A program made the translations under genes and the position numbers. From Synechococcus sp. SB0662_bin_14 (GTDB lineage Bacteria; Cyanobacteriota; Cyanobacteriia; PCC-6307; Cyanobiaceae): a stretch of DNA of 58,183 nucleotides. Positions 8,689 to 17,007 of this stretch are shown in pieces. The DNA lies in NCBI GenBank assembly GCA_009840445.1, contig VXNS01000027.1, forward strand, positions 1 to 58,183, given 5' to 3'. The notes beneath the pieces were generated by a model. It did not search any database and was not told where the DNA came from. It saw nothing but the letters and a program-made list of their open reading frames with translations. Every line of letters starts with the position of its first letter. Within the stretch, counting starts at the first letter, position 1.

Positions 8689-8861
8689 GCAACACTACGT
8701 TGGCGCGTTCGGTACAACTCGACAACAGCAGTAGACACCATGGTGACGGGCAAGGGTCCCCTCCCACCGCAACGCTGATGCAGTCTGGTCACTCTCCCTT
8801 CAGAGGCAGCGCCGGGCAACCAGCATCGCGAACGCTACCGTCAATCTTCCGGTTATGAATC
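8652..8861. repeat. Dispersed intergenic repeat, copy 1
   Basis: This non-coding stretch shares a run of blocks, in the same order, with 57161-57320: GTCTTCGA-ACAC, CGACAACAGCAG, CCATGG, CGGGCAAGGGT, then a CAGT-CACTC segment and a closing CCGGTTATGA (ACCGTTATGA in the other copy). The 13-mer TCTTCGAGACACA also occurs here on the minus strand, at 51404 and at 57163. No reading frame is preserved between copies. Probably a decayed non-autonomous mobile element or an intergenic repeat family. Confidence 0.5.
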
Positions 8862-8867
8862 CTGAGC

Positions 8868-10421
8868 CTAAGACGTCGTGGAGCAGGGTCCCCTGCCGTA
8901 GAGCGCCGCCATGGCCCCATAGCCTTGCAGGTGGCCGTCCAACTGCTCCAGGGGAACCGGTATCCGCCAGTTCCAGTTGCCGGTGGTGGTGCCGGGGAGA
9001 TTCATGCGGGCCTCGTCCCCCAGGCTCATGACGTCCTGGAGCGGCGTCATCACCAGCGCTGCCCGGGACATCAGGGCAAGGCGCAGCAACTGCCAGCCCG
9101 GCGCCGTGATTGAGTAGCCCACGTAGGTTTCGACCCGCCGCCGGTCTTCCCCGTTGAGGCTGGCCCACCATCCCACGCTGGTGGCGTTGTCGTGGGTGCC
9201 GGTGAACACCACGGTGTTGTCCGAGGCATAGGTGTGGGGCAGATAGGGGTTATTGGCGTGGCCGTCGAACGCAAATTGGAGAATTTTCATGCCGGGTAGA
9301 TGGAAATCATCCCGCAGGGCTTCCACGGCCGGGGTGATCACCCCCAGATCCTCGGCAATGAGGGGAAGGTCCTGAAAAGCCTCCCGCCACTGGCGCAGCA
9401 TGGCAGCCCCTGGCGACTGGCGCCAGCGCCCACCCCGGGCGTCCTGGTCCTGGCCGGGAACCGCCCAATAGGACTCCAGGGCACGGAAGTGGTCGACGCG
9501 CAGCACGTGGGCCAGGCGCAACTGGCGGCGGATGCGTTCCCGCCACCAGCGGAAACCCTCCTGCCGATGGCGGTGCCAGGCGAAGGTGGGGGTGCCCCAC
9601 AGTTGACCCGTGGCGGAAAAGTAATCCGGGGGAACACCGCTTTGCTCCCGCAACGACCCATCCCCATACACGCTGAAGAGGTGGGGGTGGCCCCACACGT
9701 CGCTGCTGTCGTGGGCCACGTAGAAGGGCATGTCCCCAATGACGGTGATGCCCTTGCTGCGGGCCTGGCCCAGCAGGCCTCCCCACTGGCGGTCCAATTG
9801 CCACTGGAGGAGCGCCTCCTGGTCAACGGCGTCGGCCGCGGTGCGGCGGATACGGGCCAGGGCGTCGGGGTGGTGTTGCGCCAGGGGACGGGGCCACCGC
9901 CACCACGGTCTCCCCCTCTGAAAGCCCTTGATCACCAGGTAGAGGCAGTGGTCCTCCAGCCAGGCCCCTTGATCCCGACGCCATGTGGCGAAGTCCTCCA
10001 CGTGTGGCCCGCTGATGAGCCCTTGCCGATAGCGTTGCAGCAGGGTGCGCCCCAGGTGGGCAGCGCGGGCATCCGCCAGTTTGCCGTCCAGTTGCCGTCC
10101 CGCAGGCTGATGGGCACCAGGCAACTTGTGAAGGGTGTCCTCTGCAACGAGACCAGCGGTGTGGAGTGCCTCCCCATCCAGAAAGCGGGTGCTGATGGCC
10201 GAGGCGCTGGGCGCGTTGTAGGGGGAGCCCAGGGGGTCAGGCTGCGCCAGGGGCAGCACCTGCCATGCCCCCAGGCCGTGATGGGCCAGGGCGGCAATCC
10301 AGGCTGCGGCCTCCTGACCGAAGCTGCCACAACCCGGTGTCCTGCCCAGGCTTGTGGGATGCAGCAAAACACCTGCACAGCGCCCGTTGAGACGTACTTT
10401 CAGGGTTGGGGTCTGCGCCAA
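8868..10421 (-). CDS. malQ: 4-alpha-glucanotransferase
   Basis: A GH77 amylomaltase/disproportionating enzyme of about 517 residues that reshuffles maltodextrins during glycogen breakdown. Seen motifs: GVLLHPTSL near the start, GAWQVLPLAQPDPLGSPY, GDMPFYVAHDSSDVWGHP, VLRVDHFRALESYW (catalytic Asp), LIAEDLGVITPAV (catalytic Glu) and FTGTHDNATSVGWW. The start is set at TTG 10421, which gives a family-like N-terminus and overlaps the bciA stop by 22 bases; the longer open frame upstream is bciA in another frame. With glgA nearby it forms part of the glycogen gene set. Confidence 0.92.
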   Translation of the reverse strand: MAQTPTLKVRLNGRCAGVLLHPTSLGRTPGCGSFGQEAAAWIAALAHHGLGAWQVLPLAQPDPLGSPYNAPSASAISTRFLDGEALHTAGLVAEDTLHKLPGAHQPAGRQLDGKLADARAAHLGRTLLQRYRQGLISGPHVEDFATWRRDQGAWLEDHCLYLVIKGFQRGRPWWRWPRPLAQHHPDALARIRRTAADAVDQEALLQWQLDRQWGGLLGQARSKGITVIGDMPFYVAHDSSDVWGHPHLFSVYGDGSLREQSGVPPDYFSATGQLWGTPTFAWHRHRQEGFRWWRERIRRQLRLAHVLRVDHFRALESYWAVPGQDQDARGGRWRQSPGAAMLRQWREAFQDLPLIAEDLGVITPAVEALRDDFHLPGMKILQFAFDGHANNPYLPHTYASDNTVVFTGTHDNATSVGWWASLNGEDRRRVETYVGYSITAPGWQLLRLALMSRAALVMTPLQDVMSLGDEARMNLPGTTTGNWNWRIPVPLEQLDGHLQGYGAMAALYGRGPCSTTS

Positions 10422-11398
10422 CGGTTCCAGAGAAGCTGGTCGCCAAGGTCCTGCCCATGAAGGCCCTCGCCCAGGATTCGCTTGTAGAAATCCTCCAAGG
10501 TGTCCGTTCCGGTGGATGGCGTGGCATCCGCACAATAGGCGTTGGTTTGCGAATCCCACACCAACATGGATTCCGTGGCGTAGTAGTGCCCGATGCGGGC
10601 ATACTCCAGGGTATCCTCCAGGCCGGGAATCAACCGGTTGAGGGCGGTGAAGACCCGGATCACCACGTCGAACAACGCCACTGGCACGCTAAGGAAGCGG
10701 GGGGGGCGTTGCAGGAGGGAAAACAACAGTTCCCCCTGTTGTTTAGCCGTCAGGGCCGGACCGGGTCCACCAATGGGCAGAACCCGGTTTTGCAGCTCGG
10801 GCCGTTCCAGACAGTCCGCCATGTATTCGGCAAGGTCCTCCTCGCTGATGGGGGTGCAGGCTGCCTGCTGGCCGTCGCCAAACATCACGTAGGGACACCC
10901 CTGGCGGACGGGCTCCACCTGGGCAGCCAGGGACTTGAAAAACGCCGTGGGTCGCACGATGGACCAGATCAGGCCCGAGGCCTTGAGTTCTTCTTCAGCC
11001 TTGCATTTGGCCTTTTGAAAGGCCAACAACGGCTTCTGCACACAAATTGCCGACAACAACACAAATTGGCGGGCCCCCAGGCGACGGGCCGCTTCGATGG
11101 CGTTGACCGTGGCTTGGTGGTCAATACGCCAACTGTCTGCAACCCCTCCGGTACGGGAGGCCAGGCAGCAGACGACGGCATGGAAAGACTCGCCCCGACC
11201 GCCGTCCGCCAGCAGGGAATCCAGCCGGGTCGCCTGACCAAAGCGCACGTCCGCCCCGGCCAGGGACCGACGGGTTGCCTCCTCGTCTTCTGTGCCGCCA
11301 ACACCTGCGCAGGGTCGGGCAAAGGCCACCACCCCGTGACCCCGGTTCACCAGAGCCCGCACCACCGCCTTGCCGATGTAGCCGGTGCTACCCACCAC
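10400..11398 (-). CDS. bciA: 3,8-divinyl chlorophyllide 8-vinyl reductase
   Basis: An SDR-type reductase of the BciA/plant DVR family, which turns divinyl into monovinyl (proto)chlorophyllide with NADPH. Seen: the Rossmann motif GSTGYIGKAVV, SRTGGVADSWRID, FVLLSAICVQKPLLAFQ, SIVRPTAFFKSL, PYVMFGDG, PISEEDLAEY, VLPIGGPGPALT, ESMLVWD and TPSTGTDTLEDF, all matching the plant enzyme closely. The GTG at 11398 is the last usable start but cuts the first beta strand. In-frame codons upstream (KQPSRRLLV) complete it, so the true start is probably a non-standard codon near 11465-11490. Many cyanobacteria use the unrelated BciB instead. Confidence 0.92.
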   Translation of the reverse strand: MVGSTGYIGKAVVRALVNRGHGVVAFARPCAGVGGTEDEEATRRSLAGADVRFGQATRLDSLLADGGRGESFHAVVCCLASRTGGVADSWRIDHQATVNAIEAARRLGARQFVLLSAICVQKPLLAFQKAKCKAEEELKASGLIWSIVRPTAFFKSLAAQVEPVRQGCPYVMFGDGQQAACTPISEEDLAEYMADCLERPELQNRVLPIGGPGPALTAKQQGELLFSLLQRPPRFLSVPVALFDVVIRVFTALNRLIPGLEDTLEYARIGHYYATESMLVWDSQTNAYCADATPSTGTDTLEDFYKRILGEGLHGQDLGDQLLWNRWRRPQP

Positions 11399-11422
11399 AA
11401 GCAGCCGTCGGGACGGCTGCTT
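11399..11422. promoter_or_regulatory. Perfect 11-bp hairpin at the bciA start region
   Basis: AAGCAGCCGTC-GG-GACGGCTGCTT abuts the GTG at 11398. It encodes KQPSRRLL if the longer bciA frame is translated. A perfect 11-bp stem with a two-base centre is unusual at a translation start and could affect initiation. Confidence 0.4.
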
Positions 11423-11567
11423 GCCGGACTTGGCTTCCCCGCCGGGGGGTTGAGATTTTTGTGTGTTCAGGGGACTTGCCGCAAAAGGGATAAAGACTGA
11501 TCATTAGTTTTGACCCCATTTTGCCTGAGCCTGGAGCCACCGGGGACTCCACTGATCCCGCAACGCC

Positions 11568-12830
11568 ATGCAAAACCTGCGGTATCGGAGACTAGCGTCA
11601 CTGGGACGCAACAGAAGGCTGTCCATGTTTCTCCGCATTGTCCTGCGGTTGGGCACGTTCTTTGTTGCTCTCCTGATCTGCTCGGTGGCCTTGAATCGCC
11701 TCTGGCCGAGGCAGGCGGATCTCCTGAACCGCTCCGAACATGGAAGCCGTCAGGAGGGCACAAGCCCGGCGCTCAAGGATCCCCTCATGTTGCTCCTCAT
11801 GGGTCTTGCCCCGAAAGACGATGAACAGCAACTCCCCAACGTTAGTGGTGTTCTGCTGGTGCATCTGGTCCCCGGTCAGCCCGTGCGCTTTCTCCAGGTG
11901 CCTGCCACAACCTCGGTGGCGGTGCCAGGCAGCGGCACCGTCTCCCTGGCCCGTGCCTACAACATTGGCGGTGTCAGGCTCGTGGCGGAATTGTTGGAAC
12001 AGCACCTGAACCGTCCCGAGACCCTGGTGGATCGTTACATCCTGAGCAGCAGCCCGGCCCTGGCGGCGTTCATGGATGCCATGGGGGGCGTGCCCATGAC
12101 GCTGGACCCGCCCCCCCAGCCACTTGCACAGGTCACTCCTCCCCCGGTCGACACCGGAACCGTCGTACACGTACAGGACGTGCAAGACGGCAATCGCCAA
12201 GCCTCCAGCCCCGGCGCCGGCCCGTGGGCCGCACTGGGGGCCGGCGCCAAACGGCTCAGTGGCGCCCAGGTGGAGACCTATTTGTACACGCCCGGTCCTG
12301 CACCTGGACCAGCTTGGCAACTGGAGCGTCAGCGGCGCTTCCTGGGGGCCATGGCCCACCATCTGGATAGTGGGGCCCTGCGTCGGCAGTGGCCCAGGTT
12401 GGCCCAGGATTTGCTGGATGCCAGCCGCACCAATTTGAGTCGGGAGGAACTGTTCAGTGTGCTGGCCATGCTCCAGACGCATCCCTTGAGACTGGTGGTT
12501 GAGCCCCTGTCCCCACGGGCCGGCGCTCAGGCCCACTTCTGGCCCCGGTCCCGCCCCGTTCCTGGGGACACTGTTCTGGTGGAGGGTCCCCTTCAGGCCG
12601 CCATGGCCTTCAAGCAGCAGTTGGAAGCCCGTGGCACAAGGGCTGTGGTGGCCCCCACATCACCCGATGGCGTCATCCTCACACACACCCGCCTCCTGGC
12701 CTGGGGCGCCGAGCCCCCCGCCAGTGTCGGCAGTCTCCTGGGCACCCGTGGGCGCCGCCGCCAGGATGCCCCCAGCACGGATGCCGCCATTACGGTCCGA
12801 TTAGGAACCGACTGGAGCCGGAGCCCTTAG
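11568..12830 (+). CDS. LCP (LytR-CpsA-Psr) family protein
   Basis: A 420-residue protein with a short basic cytoplasmic N-terminus, one membrane helix (about 21-41) and an extracytoplasmic LCP domain. LCP enzymes transfer polymers from lipid carriers to peptidoglycan or other envelope acceptors. The match is the LCP core pattern: PGQPVRFLQVPATTSVAVPG, LARAYNIGGVRLVAELLEQHL and VDRYILSS, then MGGVPMTLDPP and LSGAQVETYL. Several canonical Arg/Asp catalytic residues are replaced (no clear SIPRDT or NAAY form), so activity may differ. It is transcribed away from bciA, and its 3' end nearly touches glgA tail to tail. Confidence 0.75.
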   Translation: MQNLRYRRLASLGRNRRLSMFLRIVLRLGTFFVALLICSVALNRLWPRQADLLNRSEHGSRQEGTSPALKDPLMLLLMGLAPKDDEQQLPNVSGVLLVHLVPGQPVRFLQVPATTSVAVPGSGTVSLARAYNIGGVRLVAELLEQHLNRPETLVDRYILSSSPALAAFMDAMGGVPMTLDPPPQPLAQVTPPPVDTGTVVHVQDVQDGNRQASSPGAGPWAALGAGAKRLSGAQVETYLYTPGPAPGPAWQLERQRRFLGAMAHHLDSGALRRQWPRLAQDLLDASRTNLSREELFSVLAMLQTHPLRLVVEPLSPRAGAQAHFWPRSRPVPGDTVLVEGPLQAAMAFKQQLEARGTRAVVAPTSPDGVILTHTRLLAWGAEPPASVGSLLGTRGRRRQDAPSTDAAITVRLGTDWSRSP

Positions 12831-12846
12831 CATCGAGACCGTGATT

Positions 12847-14241
12847 TCAGGGTTCTGCCGGGGCAGAGGTTCCCACCACCTGCCGATAGACCTGGTCATA
12901 GTGTTCGGCGGAGCGATCCCAGCCGTAGTGCTGACCCATGGCGCGACGCTGCAACTCCTTCCAGGAGTCGGGATGGCGATAAGCTTCCCAGGCCCGCACC
13001 AACGAGGTGTAGAAGTCAATGGGCTCATAACGGTCAAAACAGAAGCCCGTTCCTTCGTTGCTGGCGGGGTCGTGGGGATGGACCGTATCCACCAATCCCC
13101 CCACGTTGCGCACGATGGGGATGGAGCCGTAGCGCATGGCGTACATCTGGCTGATGCCACAGGGCTCAAAGCGGCTCGGCATCAGGAAGGCGTCACTACC
13201 GCCGTACACCATCCGAGCCAACTCGTCGCTATGGACCAGATAGACTGCAAAGCGTCCCGGAAACCGGCTGGCTGTTTCCCAGAGGCGGGATTCAAAGTAG
13301 CGATCACCGGTGCCCAATACCACCACCTGGCTATCGGTGTAGGTGAGGGTGCGCTCACAAACCTGTAGCAGCAGATCAATCCCCTTTTGCTCCACCAGCC
13401 GGGCCACCATCCCCAGCAAGAAGGCCTGGGGGCGTTGCTCCAGACCCACCCGTTGCTGAAGGGTGGCCTTGTTATGGGCCCGTGGGGCCAGGTCGTCCCG
13501 AGAAAATCGGGCAGGCAGCTTGTAATCCGTGGAGGGATCCCAGAGCCGCAGGTCAATGCCGTTTAGAATGCCCACCAGTTTGTGGCTGATGAAGTTGAGG
13601 AGGCCTTCCAACTGTTCACCATATTCAGCCGTACGGATCTCCTGGGCATAGGTGGGGGACACCGCCGTCACCCGATCAGCGTAGAGAATGGCGGCAGCCA
13701 TGGTGTGGTTACCCTGCATGTACCAGGGGCACCAAGTGATGCGCTCCAGCTTCCAGCGCCAGGGGCCCTGGTACTTGAGGTTATGAATCGTAAAGACCGT
13801 GCTCACCTGGGCATCCTGGTGCATCCAGGCCGGAATCATGCCGGTGTGCCAGTCATGGCAATGAATAACCTGGGGTTTCCACGGGCCGTTCCACACAAAC
13901 TCTGCCGCCGCGTTGGCAAAAAACGTGAAACGCCAGTCCTCGTCCTCCCCGCCGTACACATGCACCGTGTCGAAGCTGGGGTGCCCCACCAGGTAAATGG
14001 GAAAGTCGTGGATAGGGTGGCGGGTTTCATAGACGGCGAAGTCCGCCCCCATGGCCCTGCCACGAAACAGGGGCTCGCCGGAAATGGTGAGACGACGCCA
14101 GAGCCTGCCATAGCCCGGCATGATCAGCCGCACGTCATGTCCCAGAAGCGTCAACGCTGCGGGCAGGGAGCCCACCACGTCTCCCATGCCACCCACCTTG
14201 ATCATCGGAGCGCACTCGGCAGCAGCAAAGAGCACGCGCAT
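12847..14241 (-). CDS. glgA: Glycogen synthase
   Basis: A 464-residue GT5 glycogen synthase that uses ADP-glucose. The start ATG at 14241 gives [21 protein letters not shown], the standard cyanobacterial N-terminus, with the ADP-glucose-binding Lys at about 15 (KVGG in place of KTGG). Other marks: [38 protein letters not shown] and [17 protein letters not shown] with the catalytic Glu. The gene ends 17 bases from the LCP gene on the other strand. Confidence 0.95.
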   Translation of the reverse strand: MRVLFAAAECAPMIKVGGMGDVVGSLPAALTLLGHDVRLIMPGYGRLWRRLTISGEPLFRGRAMGADFAVYETRHPIHDFPIYLVGHPSFDTVHVYGGEDEDWRFTFFANAAAEFVWNGPWKPQVIHCHDWHTGMIPAWMHQDAQVSTVFTIHNLKYQGPWRWKLERITWCPWYMQGNHTMAAAILYADRVTAVSPTYAQEIRTAEYGEQLEGLLNFISHKLVGILNGIDLRLWDPSTDYKLPARFSRDDLAPRAHNKATLQQRVGLEQRPQAFLLGMVARLVEQKGIDLLLQVCERTLTYTDSQVVVLGTGDRYFESRLWETASRFPGRFAVYLVHSDELARMVYGGSDAFLMPSRFEPCGISQMYAMRYGSIPIVRNVGGLVDTVHPHDPASNEGTGFCFDRYEPIDFYTSLVRAWEAYRHPDSWKELQRRAMGQHYGWDRSAEHYDQVYRQVVGTSAPAEP

Positions 14242-14306
14242 GGTCGAATCCTTCACAATCATGTGGAGGGATTACTTTAGGGGCATGGAGTGCTGCCGCC
14301 GAGGCC

Positions 14307-14510
14307 ATGGACAGTCCTTTCCCCATTGAAGAGCTCAAGGTGCTTTGGGAACGGTTTGAGGGTTCCCCTTTTGCCTTTTGGGACCTGATCTACAGCAAAG
14401 GCAAGGCCACGGCCACCGTGTCCCAGACTTTGGATCCCCTCCTGGGCCAGGATTCCGACGAGTCTTTTGCGCAACGCATCCTCAAAGCAGCCAAGCGTTC
14501 CTCCTGCTAA
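14307..14510 (+). CDS. Small conserved-looking protein of unknown function
   Basis: A 67-residue soluble, acidic N-terminal / basic C-terminal protein (MDSPFPIEELKVLWERFEG). It has protein-like composition and a clean ATG, and resembles short hypothetical proteins found in marine picocyanobacteria as I remember them; no motif is recognised. It lies between the divergent glgA start and the end of the leftward gene train. The antisense frame is also open, so the coding strand is not certain. Confidence 0.5.
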   Translation: MDSPFPIEELKVLWERFEGSPFAFWDLIYSKGKATATVSQTLDPLLGQDSDESFAQRILKAAKRSSC

Positions 14511-14536
14511 AATTGTCTGCTGCACCCCTGGCTACC

Positions 14537-14755
14537 CTAAGGGGACTTCTGCGATCCAGGGTATCCCCGCAGCAAGCCGGAGTCGATCATCAAACCAAGG
14601 CCTGTATTGACCACAATCAAGCCGGTGGTGCCCAGCCAGAACCAAGGCTGATCCGAACCTTTGTCAATGACGGCCTGGCCAAACAGACAAAGGCCTGCGG
14701 GGAGTAACAACACACCTGCTTGCGCCTTCAAGTACCAGATGAGCTTGGCGTTCAT
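14537..14755 (-). CDS. Small two-helix membrane protein
   Basis: From ATG 14755: MNAKLIWYLKAQAGVLLLPAG, a first helix, then VIDKGSDQPWFWLGTTGLIVV, a second helix, and a short tail; about 72 residues. The pattern matches small uncharacterised picocyanobacterial membrane proteins, but no named family is recognised. It is the last gene of the leftward train, 103 bases after the ferredoxin gene. An upstream ATG at 14803 would add 16 residues with no membrane-protein character. Confidence 0.6.
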   Translation of the reverse strand: MNAKLIWYLKAQAGVLLLPAGLCLFGQAVIDKGSDQPWFWLGTTGLIVVNTGLGLMIDSGLLRGYPGSQKSP

Positions 14756-14858
14756 TGTGCCGGTGCAAGTCAATCCAAGTATAGAAATGGTGGTGGGCAG
14801 CAAGTCAGACGTTCACCATCTCCCCAGCTTTTCCCGGCGCGGGGCCTCGGGCGGATGA

Positions 14859-15248
14859 TTATTGAGGCCGTTTCTGCTTGCTGGGCGTCGCAAAACCCAG
14901 GGCCTGGAACTGCTGCTCTCCCAGGTTCTTGCGCAGCTTGCCCAGGTCTTCGTAGGAGACCCAGTGGATACAGTCCACCGGGCAGGTATCAACGGCTTCC
15001 TGGATACGCTGGGTTGAATCCCCGTCTTGGCGAACCGCACGGGAGCGCCCAAAATCCGGCTCGATCAAAAAGGTGTTGGGGCATACGTTGGCGCAGTACC
15101 GGCAGCCAATGCAGACGGACTCATCCACCCAAACCGCCTTCTCCCGCAACGCCCCACCCAACAGGGGCTCCAGGCCTGTCGGGCGGCTGGAGCCGTCAGC
15201 CGGTGTGGTCAAGGCAAGGGATGGATCCATGGGCAGAACCACTGTCAC
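14859..15248 (-). CDS. Bacterial-type ferredoxin, one cluster motif with partner cysteine
   Basis: A 129-residue protein with CIGCRYCANVCP (Cys46, 49, 52, 56) and a distal CPVDC (Cys89, 93), followed by IHWVSYEDLG. This matches the cyanobacterial 4Fe-4S ferredoxin group with a C-terminal extension that is usually found beside DUF1257/DUF2997 genes, as here. Electron carrier in the cytosol; partner unknown. The start could be ATG 15248 or ATG 15230. It sits 26 bases downstream of ycf35, in the same transcript direction. Confidence 0.85.
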   Translation of the reverse strand: MTVVLPMDPSLALTTPADGSSRPTGLEPLLGGALREKAVWVDESVCIGCRYCANVCPNTFLIEPDFGRSRAVRQDGDSTQRIQEAVDTCPVDCIHWVSYEDLGKLRKNLGEQQFQALGFATPSKQKRPQ

Positions 15249-15274
15249 CAGTCCTCAGGGATCGGACTGGTGTC

Positions 15275-15661
15275 TCAGCCGTTCCAGCGGGTTACCACCA
15301 ACTCAATGGAGCCGTCGGCGGTGTTTTTTTGCTCACACACCTGGAAACCCTCCTGCTGGGTGGCTGCAAGAACGGTGCGCAGAGCATAGCGCTGGGTGAG
15401 CTGTGCAAGGAAGCGCTCAACGGGTATGTTTTGGCTCCAAAGTTGCAGGTCCGTCACCAGCTCGTAGCTGCTGCCGTTCCAACGAAAGCCGATGTCGGCA
15501 CCGTTGGGCTGACGGATGGCCAACTGGGCGTCCGTCATCTGCCCACGATACCCTCGCAGTTGCTGCTGGCCAGCTTCTGGCTGGTAACCCATCTCCGTCA
15601 GGGCAGCGGCAAGATCGTCAACGTTGCGCAACTCGGTTTTGATCGTGCTGAAGTGAGACAT
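15275..15661 (-). CDS. ycf35: Ycf35 homologue (DUF1257)
   Basis: A 128-residue protein beginning MSHFSTIKTELRNVDDLAAAL, the DUF1257/Ycf35 signature, and ending with FQVCEQKNTADGSIELVVTRW. Found across cyanobacteria and in red-algal plastids; biochemical role unknown. It is flanked by DUF2997 upstream (15-base gap) and the ferredoxin downstream, a conserved trio that suggests a shared Fe-S or redox function (inference from gene order). Confidence 0.88.
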   Translation of the reverse strand: MSHFSTIKTELRNVDDLAAALTEMGYQPEAGQQQLRGYRGQMTDAQLAIRQPNGADIGFRWNGSSYELVTDLQLWSQNIPVERFLAQLTQRYALRTVLAATQQEGFQVCEQKNTADGSIELVVTRWNG

Positions 15662-15676
15662 GGCGTGGAACAGAAG

Positions 15677-15892
15677 TCAGAACAACCGGCCAAGAGAAGC
15701 GGTCTGAAGCTGGTGCTGGCGGCCCACCGCAGAGGCGTAGTGATCTTCGGTGGGGGCGCTGCTGATGACAGCGCCAAGCCGGGCCTCAAGATCAGCGGTC
15801 AGCTTTTGGCAACTGGCGCCTTTGAGGCCTTGCACTTGCTCTTCCACACGGCCGTCCGGACGGATCCGGAAGCGAATGGTCTGCAAGGTCAT
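15677..15892 (-). CDS. DUF2997 family protein
   Basis: A 71-residue protein: TIRFRIRPDGRVEEQVQGLKG, CQKLTADLEARLG and a hydrophilic C-terminus. It fits DUF2997, a small family coupled with DUF1257 in cyanobacteria. The start ATG at 15892 is clear. Function unknown. Confidence 0.8.
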   Translation of the reverse strand: MTLQTIRFRIRPDGRVEEQVQGLKGASCQKLTADLEARLGAVISSAPTEDHYASAVGRQHQLQTASLGRLF

Positions 15893-15990
15893 GGGCCAGC
15901 TTAAAATCTCTTCCCAAAGGATAACCGTTTTTCCGCCACTCTGGAACAGTCCCAGTGTCGCCAGTAACAGAACCTGGGGAATTGACGGCT

Positions 15991-16797
15991 TTAGTCCAGG
16001 AGTCCGTCATCCAGGAGGCTCTTGAGCTTGGCCATGCTGTCAGGGTCGTCCAGTTGCTCAAGGGCGGTGCGGGCATCCTCGGCCACGCCTTGGTCCGGTT
16101 CCCCCAGCATGGCTTGAATCAGCGCCTGCACCAAGTTGTGCTGCTCTCCCGGATTGTCTCCACAGGCGCCATGGAGACGGCTCAAGCTCCAGGCGCAGTT
16201 ACTACGCACCACGGCATTGTTGTCAATGCGCAGGGCTTCCCTCAGCACCTGGCTGGCCCGCACCGCATTGGCTGGACTGCCAACGGCCACGTCCACAAGG
16301 GAACTGGCTGCCCAAAGACGAACCGCGGCAATGTCTGTGGTGAGGGCGCCAATCAAGGCATGCAACACCGCAGTTCCAGGATAGTTGCCCAGGCTCCAGG
16401 CCACGGCCTTGCGGACAAAGCCGTTGCTGTCCTGCAACAGTTGCAACAACAGGGACTCGGCTTCAGGGGTGGGATTGCGGCCCAACGCATAAATCGCGCT
16501 CATCCGCGTGATGGGGCAGAGGTCTTGAAGTTGGGGCAAAAGCAGGGGGATGGCCCGATGGTCCCGGTACTCGCAAAAGATGCGCAAGCCCTGCATCACC
16601 TCGTCGCGTCCGCCTTGCAGGTAGGCAAGCCCCGCAAGGATCTCGGCATCCGGATCCGGCCGTTCGACCCCAACCGAGTCCAGGGGATCATCCAGAAGGT
16701 TCTCAGGTTCCAGTGCTTCAGCCAGTAGGCCCGGATCCAGGTCTGTGGTGTGATCGGGAGCCTTATCCATGGGTGCAGGCTCGTTGTATGCCGCCAT
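15991..16797 (-). CDS. HEAT-repeat (PBS-lyase-like) protein
   Basis: A 268-residue helical-repeat protein. Repeats of about 30 residues are visible: HRAIPLLLPQLQD-ITRMSAIYALGR, ESLLLQLLQDSNGFVRKAVAWSLGN, AVLHALIGAL-AAVRLWAASSLVD and NNAVVRSNCAWSLSRL. The A-x-x-A-L-G/N-x pattern is that of phycobilisome-lyase-like HEAT repeats. This fold includes bilin lyases, NblB and the Fe-S protein IaiH; the neighbouring ferredoxin makes an Fe-S related role possible but unproven. Starts at ATG 16797 or 16770. Confidence 0.8.
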   Translation of the reverse strand: MAAYNEPAPMDKAPDHTTDLDPGLLAEALEPENLLDDPLDSVGVERPDPDAEILAGLAYLQGGRDEVMQGLRIFCEYRDHRAIPLLLPQLQDLCPITRMSAIYALGRNPTPEAESLLLQLLQDSNGFVRKAVAWSLGNYPGTAVLHALIGALTTDIAAVRLWAASSLVDVAVGSPANAVRASQVLREALRIDNNAVVRSNCAWSLSRLHGACGDNPGEQHNLVQALIQAMLGEPDQGVAEDARTALEQLDDPDSMAKLKSLLDDGLLD

Positions 16798-16824
16798 TGT
16801 TCCACAATCCGACCCAAACCTGGC

Positions 16825-17007
16825 TCACGGGACCGGCGCCGGTGCGGCCATATCCGTGGGCAGCCAGATGCGGGCGGAGACAACGAACAGGGTGAGGCCA
16901 AACACCAGCACCACAAAGGTCATCAACAGGGCGGCGCGCCAGGAGGCCATGGGCAACAAGACGACTCCGTCCATTCTGTTGCCATGGCGCCATGCCACCT
17001 CAGCCAT
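16825..17007 (-). CDS. Small single-helix membrane protein coupled to ycf46
   Basis: 60 residues from ATG 17007, whose first eight bases (ATGGCTGA) contain the ycf46 stop, a typical translational coupling. A shorter version starts at ATG 16950 (MASWRAALLMTF). A single membrane helix (LLMTFVVLVFGLTLFVVSA) is followed by a short Pro-rich tail. No family recognised. The HEAT-repeat gene begins 28 bases later. Confidence 0.55.
   Translation of the reverse strand: MAEVAWRHGNRMDGVVLLPMASWRAALLMTFVVLVFGLTLFVVSARIWLPTDMAAPAPVP

Noticed and set aside
9300-10460. Plus-strand open frame over malQ
   Set aside because: Antisense shadow of MalQ; Pro/Gln/Gly-rich with no domain.
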